27,852 bases of DNA from a virus, in the IMG/VR virus record IMGVR_UViG_3300043773_000259, positions 1 through 27,852 of that record; one strand, given 5' to 3'. The position numbers were made by a program, and so were the translations under genes. Of the stretch, positions 15,207 to 20,261 are shown piece by piece. The notes below the pieces were generated by a model, which was given only the letters and a program-made list of their open reading frames with translations, was not told the origin of the DNA and did no database searches. Numbering within the stretch: the stretch's first letter is position 1; the number at the start of each line of letters is the position of its first letter.

Positions 15207-16382
15207 CTACATAATCACGTACCTACCCCCAGCGTTGGCGGATAGCTTGTTCAAGGCGACGTAACGCACCGCGTCAATGGCGTGGTTGTACCGGTCAATC
15301 GGCACTCCCAACGACGCGCCCGTGCGATCGGTGTCCCAAGTGTAGTTGCGTAGTTCCTTGATCAGGTTCGTCGATTCACGCGTCACGAGCATCGGCTGCC
15401 GCTTTAGGATGTCGATGCTGTTCCTGATGCTGTCTGCGCCCTTCGTCGCCGGGTGTATGTTGAAGCCAAGGCGATGCACCTCCTCAATGCTCTTGGGTTC
15501 AGCACTGTCAGCGATGATCGGCCACGACCTGCCGATGCCTAGCTTGCGTAGGTGTTCAGCAATGTCTTGATTGGTGAGGCCGTTTTGGTAGATCAATTCA
15601 TGCAGGAGAATAGCACTGCCACGCTTGTAAACGGCCACCACCGCCGTAGGGTCATTCGTGTATCCCCAGTCCAAGCCGATGGCGACCAGCTTGTCACCAG
15701 CGAAGTCGATGCCGTCGACCTGCTGCCAGTCGTCAAAGACCACGCCCTGCAATGATCCGACCTCACCCAAGCCGTAGACCTTCCACCAGTTCGCCCAGTA
15801 CGTCGATGTCGCCGCCTTGACCTGCGCCGCTTCGATGTCGTCGCGGATCGTCGCCGGCAGTGCCTCGTTGTCGCGGTATGTCAGCACCAGCAACTCACTG
15901 TCTTGCTCGGCTAAGACCTCCGTGTGCGCCCAGAACTCCGACACCGGGTTGAAGTCGATGTAGATGGCTTCGCTTGTTCTGATAGCCAGCTGATGGTACG
16001 CCTCAAACTCGATGTTGTTGGCTTCGTTTATGTATAGCACCTGTCGCCGTGCGCCGCGTAGCTTAGCCTCCTGATCAGCACTGAAAAACTCAATCGTGCT
16101 GCCATTCGCAAACGTGTAGGTCAGCAGCGTCTTGTTCCAGCCTTCGTCGCGCCAGCGGTTCGTCCACTGCATGACCTTGCCGAAGTCCTTCATAGCACCA
16201 CGTCGCAGGTGCGGGATTGATTCAGATACGACGCTGATCTCGGTCTTGGCCTTGGCTGCAATGTGGATCAACACTGCGAGGATCGCGTAGGTCTTGCCCG
16301 CGCTCGTTCCGCCTTGGATGACTTTCTTGCGAGCCGTCATCCGCCTGATGCGCTTTATCGCGGTGGTGTGATGAAATGCCAT
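15207..16382 (-). CDS. terL: Terminase large subunit (ATPase-nuclease)
   Basis: The product has 391 residues. The ATPase half has Walker A GGTSAGKT at 24-31, Walker B-like VLYINEAN at 115-122 and IYIDFNPVSEFWAH following. The nuclease half has GLDWGYTNDPTAVV with D238, IIADSAEPKSI with D292, and YNHAIDAVRY with D370, the three acidic positions expected of the RNase H-like nuclease in the Terminase_3/PBSX family. It pumps DNA into the prohead at the portal and cuts concatemers. The ATG lies immediately after the last of three tRNA-like genes (three bases beyond its discriminator), with no ribosome-binding site. The small subunit is separated from it by a methyltransferase, a MazG-like gene and the tRNA-like genes, rather than being adjacent. 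Confidence 0.93.
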   Translation of the reverse strand: MAFHHTTAIKRIRRMTARKKVIQGGTSAGKTYAILAVLIHIAAKAKTEISVVSESIPHLRRGAMKDFGKVMQWTNRWRDEGWNKTLLTYTFANGSTIEFFSADQEAKLRGARRQVLYINEANNIEFEAYHQLAIRTSEAIYIDFNPVSEFWAHTEVLAEQDSELLVLTYRDNEALPATIRDDIEAAQVKAATSTYWANWWKVYGLGEVGSLQGVVFDDWQQVDGIDFAGDKLVAIGLDWGYTNDPTAVVAVYKRGSAILLHELIYQNGLTNQDIAEHLRKLGIGRSWPIIADSAEPKSIEEVHRLGFNIHPATKGADSIRNSIDILKRQPMLVTRESTNLIKELRNYTWDTDRTGASLGVPIDRYNHAIDAVRYVALNKLSANAGGRYVIM

Positions 16383-16385
16383 TTG

Positions 16386-16482
16386 TAACCGAGGTGGGGT
16401 TCGAACCCACGTTTACAACTTCTGTTTACGGTCGGGGTGCGCACTCCCTAATTGTCGTTTTACCACTTAAACTACTTCGGTT
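16386..16482 (-). tRNA. tRNA-like gene with expanded anticodon region (third of three)
   Basis: The 97-base minus-strand element has an acceptor pairing AACCGAA with CTCGGTT (one mismatch at position 7). The D-arm is GTTT / AAAC with a GG-containing loop, and the T-arm is a perfect GTGGG TTCGAAC CCCAC. The middle cannot form a normal anticodon arm. A 5-bp stem ACAAT / GTTGT encloses a 31-base loop, inside which GGG(A)GT and ACCCC form a small hairpin. Normal loops have 7 bases. The variable region is 4 bases (AAAC). The 3' side reads A-CAA with no encoded CCA. The ATG of the large terminase follows at once. It may be an insertion-bearing tRNA, a decoy, or a degenerate gene. No anticodon can be assigned. 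Confidence 0.6.
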
Positions 16483-16499
16483 TTTTCTAATATCATTTT

Positions 16500-16511
16500 G
16501 TTGACGTCAAC
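16500..16511. repeat. Perfect 12-bp palindrome between tRNA-like genes
   Basis: GTTGACGTCAAC is its own reverse complement and lies in the 41-base spacer between the second and third tRNA-like genes. It could fold as a short stem to guide processing or be a protein site. A perfect 12-mer palindrome is expected by chance a few times in a window this size, so this is a weak note. Confidence 0.35.
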
Positions 16512-16523
16512 GAAATGGTTTTG

Positions 16524-16594
16524 TGGCCATGGCAGGATTTGAACCTGCAATAAACCCCGCCATTGGGGTGTGTGTGCCTTTCCACCACATAGCC
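16524..16594 (-). tRNA. tRNA-like gene with a 6-base anticodon loop (second of three)
   Basis: The 71-base minus-strand element has acceptor GGCTATG / CATGGCC (seven pairs, one G-U) and a perfect T-arm GCAGG TTCAAAT CCTGC. A short D-arm GTG / CAC has a GG-containing loop. The anticodon stem ACCCC / GGGGT is five perfect pairs but closes a loop of only six bases, AATGGC. Forcing a seven-base loop breaks the stem, so the anticodon cannot be assigned (GGC after T, or TGG, are the readings on view). The variable loop is TTATT. The 3' flank is A-CAA, as in the other two, with no encoded CCA. Only three bases separate it from the first tRNA-like gene. Confidence 0.68.
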
Positions 16595-16597
16595 TTG

Positions 16598-16669
16598 TAG
16601 TCAGGACAGGACTCGAACCTGTATTTGCAGGCCCTTTCGAGCCCGTGGTTACCATTACGCCACCTGACT
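16598..16669 (-). tRNA. tRNA-like gene with an 8-base anticodon loop (first of three)
   Basis: The 72-base minus-strand element has a perfect 7-bp acceptor AGTCAGG / CCTGACT and a perfect T-arm ACAGG TTCGAGT CCTGT. The D-arm GTGG / CCAC has a GG-containing loop, but its stem starts almost without the usual two-base linker after the acceptor. The best anticodon stem CGGGC / GCCTG leaves an eight-base loop TCGAAAGG. That is one base more than normal and lacks a clear U33, although GAA (Phe) is in the expected region. The variable loop is CAAAT. It ends A-CAA without encoded CCA. The 5' end lies eight bases after a TATATTTG -7 element. The identity cannot be stated with confidence. Confidence 0.7.
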
Positions 16670-16671
16670 TT

Positions 16672-16878
16672 TTACACAAATATACACGACTTCTCCCCAA
16701 TTTCCCCCTTCAACTTCTCAACGTAGACCGCCGCATCCATCAGTTCTTCCTGAAGGTGTTGCAGCCATTGCAGTGGAGAAAGGTCATCGCGCTCCATTGT
16801 TGTGCCGTACTTCGACTTGCCCTTTTCTGCTCTTGTCCTAAGTTGGGCAACAACGGCCTCGGTGATTGCGTCAGTCAT
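16672..16878 (-). CDS. Small MazG-like (all-alpha NTP pyrophosphohydrolase-like) protein
   Basis: The 68-residue protein contains AEKGKSKYGTTMERDDLSPLQWLQHLQEELMDAAVYVEKLKGEI. The pattern 'kYG.t..R.Dls..eWl.H..EEl.Da..Y...l' is widespread in phage small proteins distantly related to MazG-like pyrophosphohydrolases. The E-E-x-x-D positions (EELMDA) correspond to metal-binding acidic residues in that fold. It is much shorter than full MazG domains, so it may be a minimal helical pair or a subunit of an oligomer. It may clean up nucleotides. The start overlaps the methyltransferase stop by eight bases. Its final codons (S-C-I-F-V) contain the TATATTTG -7 box that precedes the tRNA-like genes. 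Confidence 0.65.
   Translation of the reverse strand: MTDAITEAVVAQLRTRAEKGKSKYGTTMERDDLSPLQWLQHLQEELMDAAVYVEKLKGEIGEKSCIFV
16677..16684 (-). promoter_or_regulatory. Bacteroidota-type -7 element before the tRNA-like cluster
   Basis: The minus strand reads TATATTTG (TAnnTTTG), eight bases before the acceptor start of the first tRNA-like gene at 16669, a natural spacing for a start point close to the mature 5' end. It overlaps the last codons of the MazG-like gene. No TTTG at the expected -33 distance is visible. Support is the motif and its position only. Confidence 0.45.
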
Positions 16879-17992
16879 TGGTGACGTGGTTGATGCGTGC
16901 CTGTGCTATTGCGACGTACTCGGCCTCGCGTTCAATGCCGATGAAGCTAAAGCCTTCGAGTGCCGCCGCTTTGCCTGTTGATCCTGACCCCATAAACGGG
17001 TCAAGCACCGTTCCATCGGGTGGCGTTACAAGCCTGCACAGGTAACGCATCAGGTCGGTAGGCTTGACCGTTGGATGGTTGTTGCCCTCATCCCTGTCGC
17101 GTTTGCTTGCCTTGGCGCAGTAGAAGAACCGCGCGGCTGAGCCTGAATCGCCGTAAGTATCTGCGTTTGATTGACCGCCTCCAAACATACCCAATCCTTT
17201 GCTCGCCTTCTCACCGCCGCGCATAAACCCACTCTTTGTGTCAGGAAACAACCCCACCACCTCCTCGCTTCCATCGTGGATGAAGTTGGCAGGCCAGCGG
17301 CCTTGACTATGTTGTTCATAAGGATTTCTATTTACATCTTTCCATCCTGATGCTGTTATGCTATTTTCCTTTCTCTTAAAATCAATTATTTCCTCCGTCC
17401 CCACCCTACACCCATCCACGTTAATCGCACCCGTGCCGTGTTGCAGGACGTTCTCGGCTACCGTGCCAATCAAGGGCTTGCGTGCTACGGTGATGGGTTC
17501 AAGCGCAGGCTTGAGTGCAGTCCCCCAACCTTGCCATTGCTTTGCTTCGGGGGTGGCGGGTAAGGTTGGTGTAATGCCATCACCCCAAGCACCATATCGC
17601 CCTGTTGATTCTGATTGCGCACCCTTTCGTGTTTCGCCCACCACCTCCCTCTCCGCACCCGCCGCCTTATCAATCGCCTTGCTCACATCCAACGACTTCG
17701 GAAACCCCGACCCGTACACCCAAGCAATCATATCGCGTATCTCAAACCCCGCATCCTCAATCCGCACCGCCATTCTATGCTGCGTCCTCGTCCCCGCAAA
17801 GGCCAGCAAGTGACCACCGGGCTTCAACACCCGAAGGCACTCCGCCCACACCTCGACACCCGGCACATCGTAGTCCCACTTCTTACCCATGAACGACAGG
17901 CCATACGGCGGATCAGTAACAACAGCGTCAACGCTGCAATCAGGCATAGCACGCAAGACCTCGATGCAGTCGCCGTGTATTAGTTCAGTCAT
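16871..17992 (-). CDS. DNA N4-cytosine/N6-adenine methyltransferase, beta class
   Basis: The 373-residue protein has the catalytic motif IV TDPPY with DPPY at 27-30 near the N-terminus. The AdoMet-binding part lies near the C-terminus: NNHPTVKPTDLMRYLCRLV and LDPFMGSGSTG (FxGxG motif I, from about 330). This IV-before-I order defines the beta class of amino-methyltransferases (N6_N4_Mtase). The middle (VGETRKGAQSESTGRYGAW ... GGGQSNADTYGDSGSAARFFYCAKASKRDRDEGNNHP) is likely the target-recognition part. It methylates phage DNA, probably to avoid host restriction, or possibly to mark DNA for packaging. No restriction enzyme is adjacent, so it is an orphan enzyme. It overlaps the small terminase upstream and the MazG-like gene downstream by eight bases each, inside the packaging cluster. 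Confidence 0.92.
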   Translation of the reverse strand: MTELIHGDCIEVLRAMPDCSVDAVVTDPPYGLSFMGKKWDYDVPGVEVWAECLRVLKPGGHLLAFAGTRTQHRMAVRIEDAGFEIRDMIAWVYGSGFPKSLDVSKAIDKAAGAEREVVGETRKGAQSESTGRYGAWGDGITPTLPATPEAKQWQGWGTALKPALEPITVARKPLIGTVAENVLQHGTGAINVDGCRVGTEEIIDFKRKENSITASGWKDVNRNPYEQHSQGRWPANFIHDGSEEVVGLFPDTKSGFMRGGEKASKGLGMFGGGQSNADTYGDSGSAARFFYCAKASKRDRDEGNNHPTVKPTDLMRYLCRLVTPPDGTVLDPFMGSGSTGKAAALEGFSFIGIEREAEYVAIAQARINHVTND

Positions 17993-18398
17993 TGAATAGC
18001 GGCTGTTCGATTTTGACTTCAGCTTGTGTCTTATCAGCCAAGCCGTTGAGGCGCTGCGTGATGCTCGTATTGTAGATGCCAGTCATGCCGCCCCTGATTT
18101 GGTCAGCGCGGATCGTGGTCTTGATGCGCGTACAGATTTCCACAAATTTGTCGTATCTCCCATCCGGATTGGTGAAGTATTGGTCGATGCTCTTGCCGAT
18201 TCCCTGCTCATAGCAATAGACTTGAAAGCCCTCAAACGTCAGTGGGTTCTCACGCTCACGATGCACTTTATCGGCCTTGACGCCAACATAGTCTTCGACC
18301 AGTACAGGTGTTGCCTTCGCTTTCTTGCAATATTCGGCAAACGCCTCCCACATTTCGTCAGGCGTTTCAAAACTCGGTGGTCTGCCTGCTTTATTCAT
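17985..18398 (-). CDS. terS: Terminase small subunit (DNA-packaging protein, gp3-like)
   Basis: The 137-residue protein opens MNKAGRPPSFETPDEMWEAFAEYCKKAKATPVLVEDYVGVKADKVHRERENPLTFEGFQVYCYEQGIGKSIDQY. This is the DNA-packaging gp3-like / Terminase small subunit pattern: a GRPxxF start and 'ltleGf..y......s..qy', followed by a helical DNA-binding half. The C-terminal part KTTIRADQIRGGMTGIYNTSITQRLNGLADKTQ has the helical 'iyn..i..r..gl.dk' core typical of this family. It recognises the packaging start site and recruits the large subunit. It starts inside the stop of the upstream small gene (ATGA). The methyltransferase follows by an eight-base overlap. The large subunit lies about 1.6 kb further on. 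Confidence 0.85.
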   Translation of the reverse strand: MNKAGRPPSFETPDEMWEAFAEYCKKAKATPVLVEDYVGVKADKVHRERENPLTFEGFQVYCYEQGIGKSIDQYFTNPDGRYDKFVEICTRIKTTIRADQIRGGMTGIYNTSITQRLNGLADKTQAEVKIEQPLFND

Positions 18399-18586
18399 GC
18401 CTCCATGTTTGTAACGATGTCAATGATCTTCTCAATCACCGCAACCTTGGCATGCAGCGCGTTGGGTGCTGTGCTTTCCTCCAGTGAATCCAATACGTTT
18501 GACAGGTTGGTCAATAAATGTCCACGATCCTGCCAGTCCAATGCTCGCGCGTCCTGTTCAATTGTAATGTCGGGTTGGTGTGTCAT
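18395..18586 (-). CDS. Small protein of unknown function
   Basis: I place the start at ATG 18586 (MTHQPDITIEQDARALDWQDRGHLLTNLS) because the ATGATATTTATAGAC leader lies ahead of it; an in-frame ATG at 18601 sits within that leader. The 63-residue product is mostly helical, with an acidic pattern (DSLEESTAPNALHAKVAVIEKIIDIVTNMEA). No family is recognised. It overlaps the small terminase start by ATGA, so it is transcribed with the packaging genes, and a terminase-associated function is possible. Confidence 0.6.
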   Translation of the reverse strand: MTHQPDITIEQDARALDWQDRGHLLTNLSNVLDSLEESTAPNALHAKVAVIEKIIDIVTNMEA

Positions 18587-18597
18587 GTCTATAAATA

Positions 18598-18828
18598 TCA
18601 TTCAACCGATAATCGTGCGCGAGCGTCCATTGCGGCTGCCATCATCTCCTGCAAGCGGCTGACTGCGCATGATCCACACCACCAGTTCGTCCGTCCGTAG
18701 CCGTTGGCGTTGGCGACGTTCTCCAGCATCGACACTTCGCCCGGTGAGAGCGACATCGTTTGAGATGCATAGTAGCCGTCGAGCTTGTGCTTGACCGATA
18801 GCACCTGCATTGCTTCGTCAAGTGTCAT
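18598..18828 (-). CDS. Small Cys-containing protein of unknown function
   Basis: The 76-residue protein MTLDEAMQVLSVKHKLDGYYASQTMSLSPGEVSMLENVANANGYGRTNWWCGSCAVSRLQEMMAAAMDARARLSVE has a single CGSC pair preceded by WW, which could bind metal with partners elsewhere or form a disulfide. It overlaps the small membrane gene upstream by ATGA. No family is recognised. Helical content is likely in both halves. Confidence 0.6.
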   Translation of the reverse strand: MTLDEAMQVLSVKHKLDGYYASQTMSLSPGEVSMLENVANANGYGRTNWWCGSCAVSRLQEMMAAAMDARARLSVE

Positions 18829-19079
18829 TTCTCCGAGAGTTTAATGGTCAGCACCGTCAGACCGGCAGCGGATAGGCCAACCGGTATGGCAAGCAGCCAA
18901 GGAAGGCTGGAGGTTGTGATGGTCAGAACTACGCCCCACCAAAACGCAAGACAGGTTAGGCAGGTCAGCGGCTTGCACCTCGCGTAGCGGTAGTACCACG
19001 CTGGCAGGACGTTATAGCGGTTCATCGCCAAGGAAGTCATAGTGGCCAAAAGCAATATAGTAATCAGATCCAAGTTCAT
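18825..19079 (-). CDS. Small membrane protein with CxxC(L)xxWxG motif
   Basis: The 84-residue protein has three hydrophobic segments: residues about 2-19 (NLDLITILLLATMTSLAM), about 44-62 (LAFWWGVVLTITTSSLPWLLA) and about 62-79 (AIPVGLSAAGLTVLTI). Between the first two lies RCKPLTCLTCLAFWWG, a Cys-Pro/Cys-Trp pattern that I have seen in small membrane proteins of Bacteroidota phages and in DUF1360-like proteins. The N-terminal segment would be lost if the later Met were used, so I keep the ATG at 19079, which lies 68 bases inside the sigma-like gene. It would sit in the cytoplasmic membrane. The function is unknown and a lysis role cannot be excluded. Confidence 0.65.
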   Translation of the reverse strand: MNLDLITILLLATMTSLAMNRYNVLPAWYYRYARCKPLTCLTCLAFWWGVVLTITTSSLPWLLAIPVGLSAAGLTVLTIKLSEK

Positions 19080-19581
19080 GTTTTAGTCGTTGTTTGCAGT
19101 TGTTGATTGTGTACGAAATTGATCGCCAAGGTATCTTGGTGAGTCGCTCGATGAGTTTCTTGTTACCCAAATCGAGCCAAAGGAGGAATAGCTGCTTGTC
19201 GTACGGGTAAGCGCCGGCTTTTGCCCAGCCATCCATGACTTCGAGCGCCCGGTTAAATATTGCATCAGGCCTTGCATCATACGGCTCATCAGCTGCCTCC
19301 AGCTGCTGATCGGCGATTTCCTCGCGCAGTTCATTGTGTCGGAAGTCGCGTTGAAATTTAGAGTTTCGACTTCGGTAAAGGTTGATAGCCATTCGCACGA
19401 TGTAGAATTTGAGGTAGCCTCCGGCGTGCATGGCTTCGATCTTTTCGGCTGGCTTTTCATAGAGTCTGATGACGAGTTCATGTTCAAGGTCTGGCGCAAG
19501 GTCAGGCGTAGCCAGCTGGCGTGCTATCTGCCGCAGCTTGCCGCTCGTGTAAAGCGTTAGTATGATTGTGCGTGCCTCCAC
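19012..19581 (-). CDS. Sigma-70-like transcription factor (phage-type)
   Basis: The 189-residue protein has a segment like sigma region 2, DLAPDLEHELVIRLYEKPAEKIEAMHAGGYLKFYIVRMAINLYRSRNSKFQRDFRHNELREE (about 28-90). A second, region-4-like segment, LFLLWLDLGNKKLIERLTKIPWRSISYTINNCKQRLKHEL, includes a 'gn...lie...kip..sI..ti...k..lk' helix-turn-helix pattern (about 127-170). This two-part arrangement is seen in many phage 'sigma factor' proteins of Bacteroidota. It would redirect host RNA polymerase to phage genes, so it is a likely regulator of late transcription. The start at 19581 is GTG and is uncertain; the gene overlaps the DnaA-like gene by 80 bases and the next gene by 68. Confidence 0.58.
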   Translation of the reverse strand: MEARTIILTLYTSGKLRQIARQLATPDLAPDLEHELVIRLYEKPAEKIEAMHAGGYLKFYIVRMAINLYRSRNSKFQRDFRHNELREEIADQQLEAADEPYDARPDAIFNRALEVMDGWAKAGAYPYDKQLFLLWLDLGNKKLIERLTKIPWRSISYTINNCKQRLKHELGSDYYIAFGHYDFLGDEPL

Positions 19582-19912
19582 ATTGGTCGCAAATATACAT
19601 AGTATCTTTTGGTCTAATATTGTGCGGCTCGTAGCGCTTAATTTCTTTGAGCCACGTGTACTTGTTCATCGTAACTTGCAAGACGTAGATGACCTCCAAG
19701 CCGTGGTGTACTGTCGAGTAGTGGCGGCGCATCAGCTTGGCTATCTCCATCAGCGTCATTTTCATTTTATGGCGCATGAGGTAAATCAGGCAGTAGCGTG
19801 CCTCCGCGACTTCGCGGTGGCGGTCTTGGCTCTGCATCTGGCGCAGGCCAACGCCTGTGCGCTTGGTCACCTGCTCGGCGTAGTAGTAGAATTCACGTTG
19901 TTGCTTAGTCAT
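19502..19912 (-). CDS. DnaA domain IV-like DNA-binding protein with zinc-ribbon tail
   Basis: The 136-residue protein carries QDRHREVAEARYCLIYLMRHKMKMTLMEIAKLMRRHYSTVHHGLEVI at about 29-75. This matches the C-terminal (domain IV) helix-turn-helix of DnaA, including the RxHSTVxHx signature as RHYSTVHH at 63-70. It lacks the AAA+ ATPase domain. The C-terminal part has MYICDQCGGTHNHTN, a possible C-x2-C-x3-H-x-H zinc-binding site at 108-117. Such short DnaA-like proteins occur near phage replication genes and could bind DnaA boxes or phage origins, or act as regulators. It starts with the CCAA leader (AAACAAACCAACCAATG), and its end overlaps the sigma-like gene by 80 bases, a strange but plausible overlap. 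Confidence 0.75.
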   Translation of the reverse strand: MTKQQREFYYYAEQVTKRTGVGLRQMQSQDRHREVAEARYCLIYLMRHKMKMTLMEIAKLMRRHYSTVHHGLEVIYVLQVTMNKYTWLKEIKRYEPHNIRPKDTMYICDQCGGTHNHTNALHERQAAADSTPAGYA

Positions 19913-20261
19913 TGGTTGGTTTGTTTATAGCTTTAAGAAATTCGTTGAGTGATCGAACTATGTAGTACTTGTATCCTGCAGCTTCGATTGTCTCCTGCCA
20001 TTGCTTTTGTTTGGGCTGCTGCCTCCCGATGACCGTCTTAAACTCAATAGCGATCAAGCCATTGTCGCTCAGATACATCATATCTGCAACGCCGGCCACA
20101 ACGCCCATTGACTGATTCATAACGGCTCTGACCTTGTTGTCGCTGTTGTTGTTTACTGCAAATAACCGGCCCCGCTCTTCGGGGTAGTTATTCCAGTGGT
20201 AAAGGAAGCACTGTGATTGAAGTCTGAATTCTGACAGTTCTTGCATCGGTTTTGAAAACAT
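19905..20261 (-). CDS. VRR-NUC domain nuclease
   Basis: The 118-residue protein contains the VRR-NUC pattern. QSQCFLYHWNNYPEERGRLFAVNNNSD opens the fold, then GVVAGVADMMYLSDNGLIAIEFKTVIGRQQPKQKQWQETIEAAGYKYYIVRSLNEFLKAI follows. The metal-binding D of GVADM, the E and K of IEFKT and the Q of PKQKQW are conserved nuclease positions. Stand-alone VRR-NUC proteins act on branched DNA, possibly as Holliday-junction resolvases, and often sit beside phage helicases and primases. It starts 109 bases inside the helicase frame. It ends KPTND with a stop that overlaps the CCAA-led DnaA-like gene by eight bases. A shorter start at 20246 is possible. Confidence 0.82.
   Translation of the reverse strand: MFSKPMQELSEFRLQSQCFLYHWNNYPEERGRLFAVNNNSDNKVRAVMNQSMGVVAGVADMMYLSDNGLIAIEFKTVIGRQQPKQKQWQETIEAAGYKYYIVRSLNEFLKAINKPTND

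Noticed and set aside
16500-16511. GTTGACGTCAAC as an attachment site core
   Set aside because: No integrase or second copy is visible, and a 12-base palindrome alone is not evidence of integration.
16386-16669. Naming the three tRNAs by isotype
   Set aside because: None gives a seven-base anticodon loop with a clear U33, so any isotype would be a guess.
19590-19597. TATATTTG before the sigma-like gene as a promoter
   Set aside because: It encodes Tyr-Ile-Cys of the DnaA-like zinc site and lies only eight bases before the GTG start; it is more likely coding coincidence.
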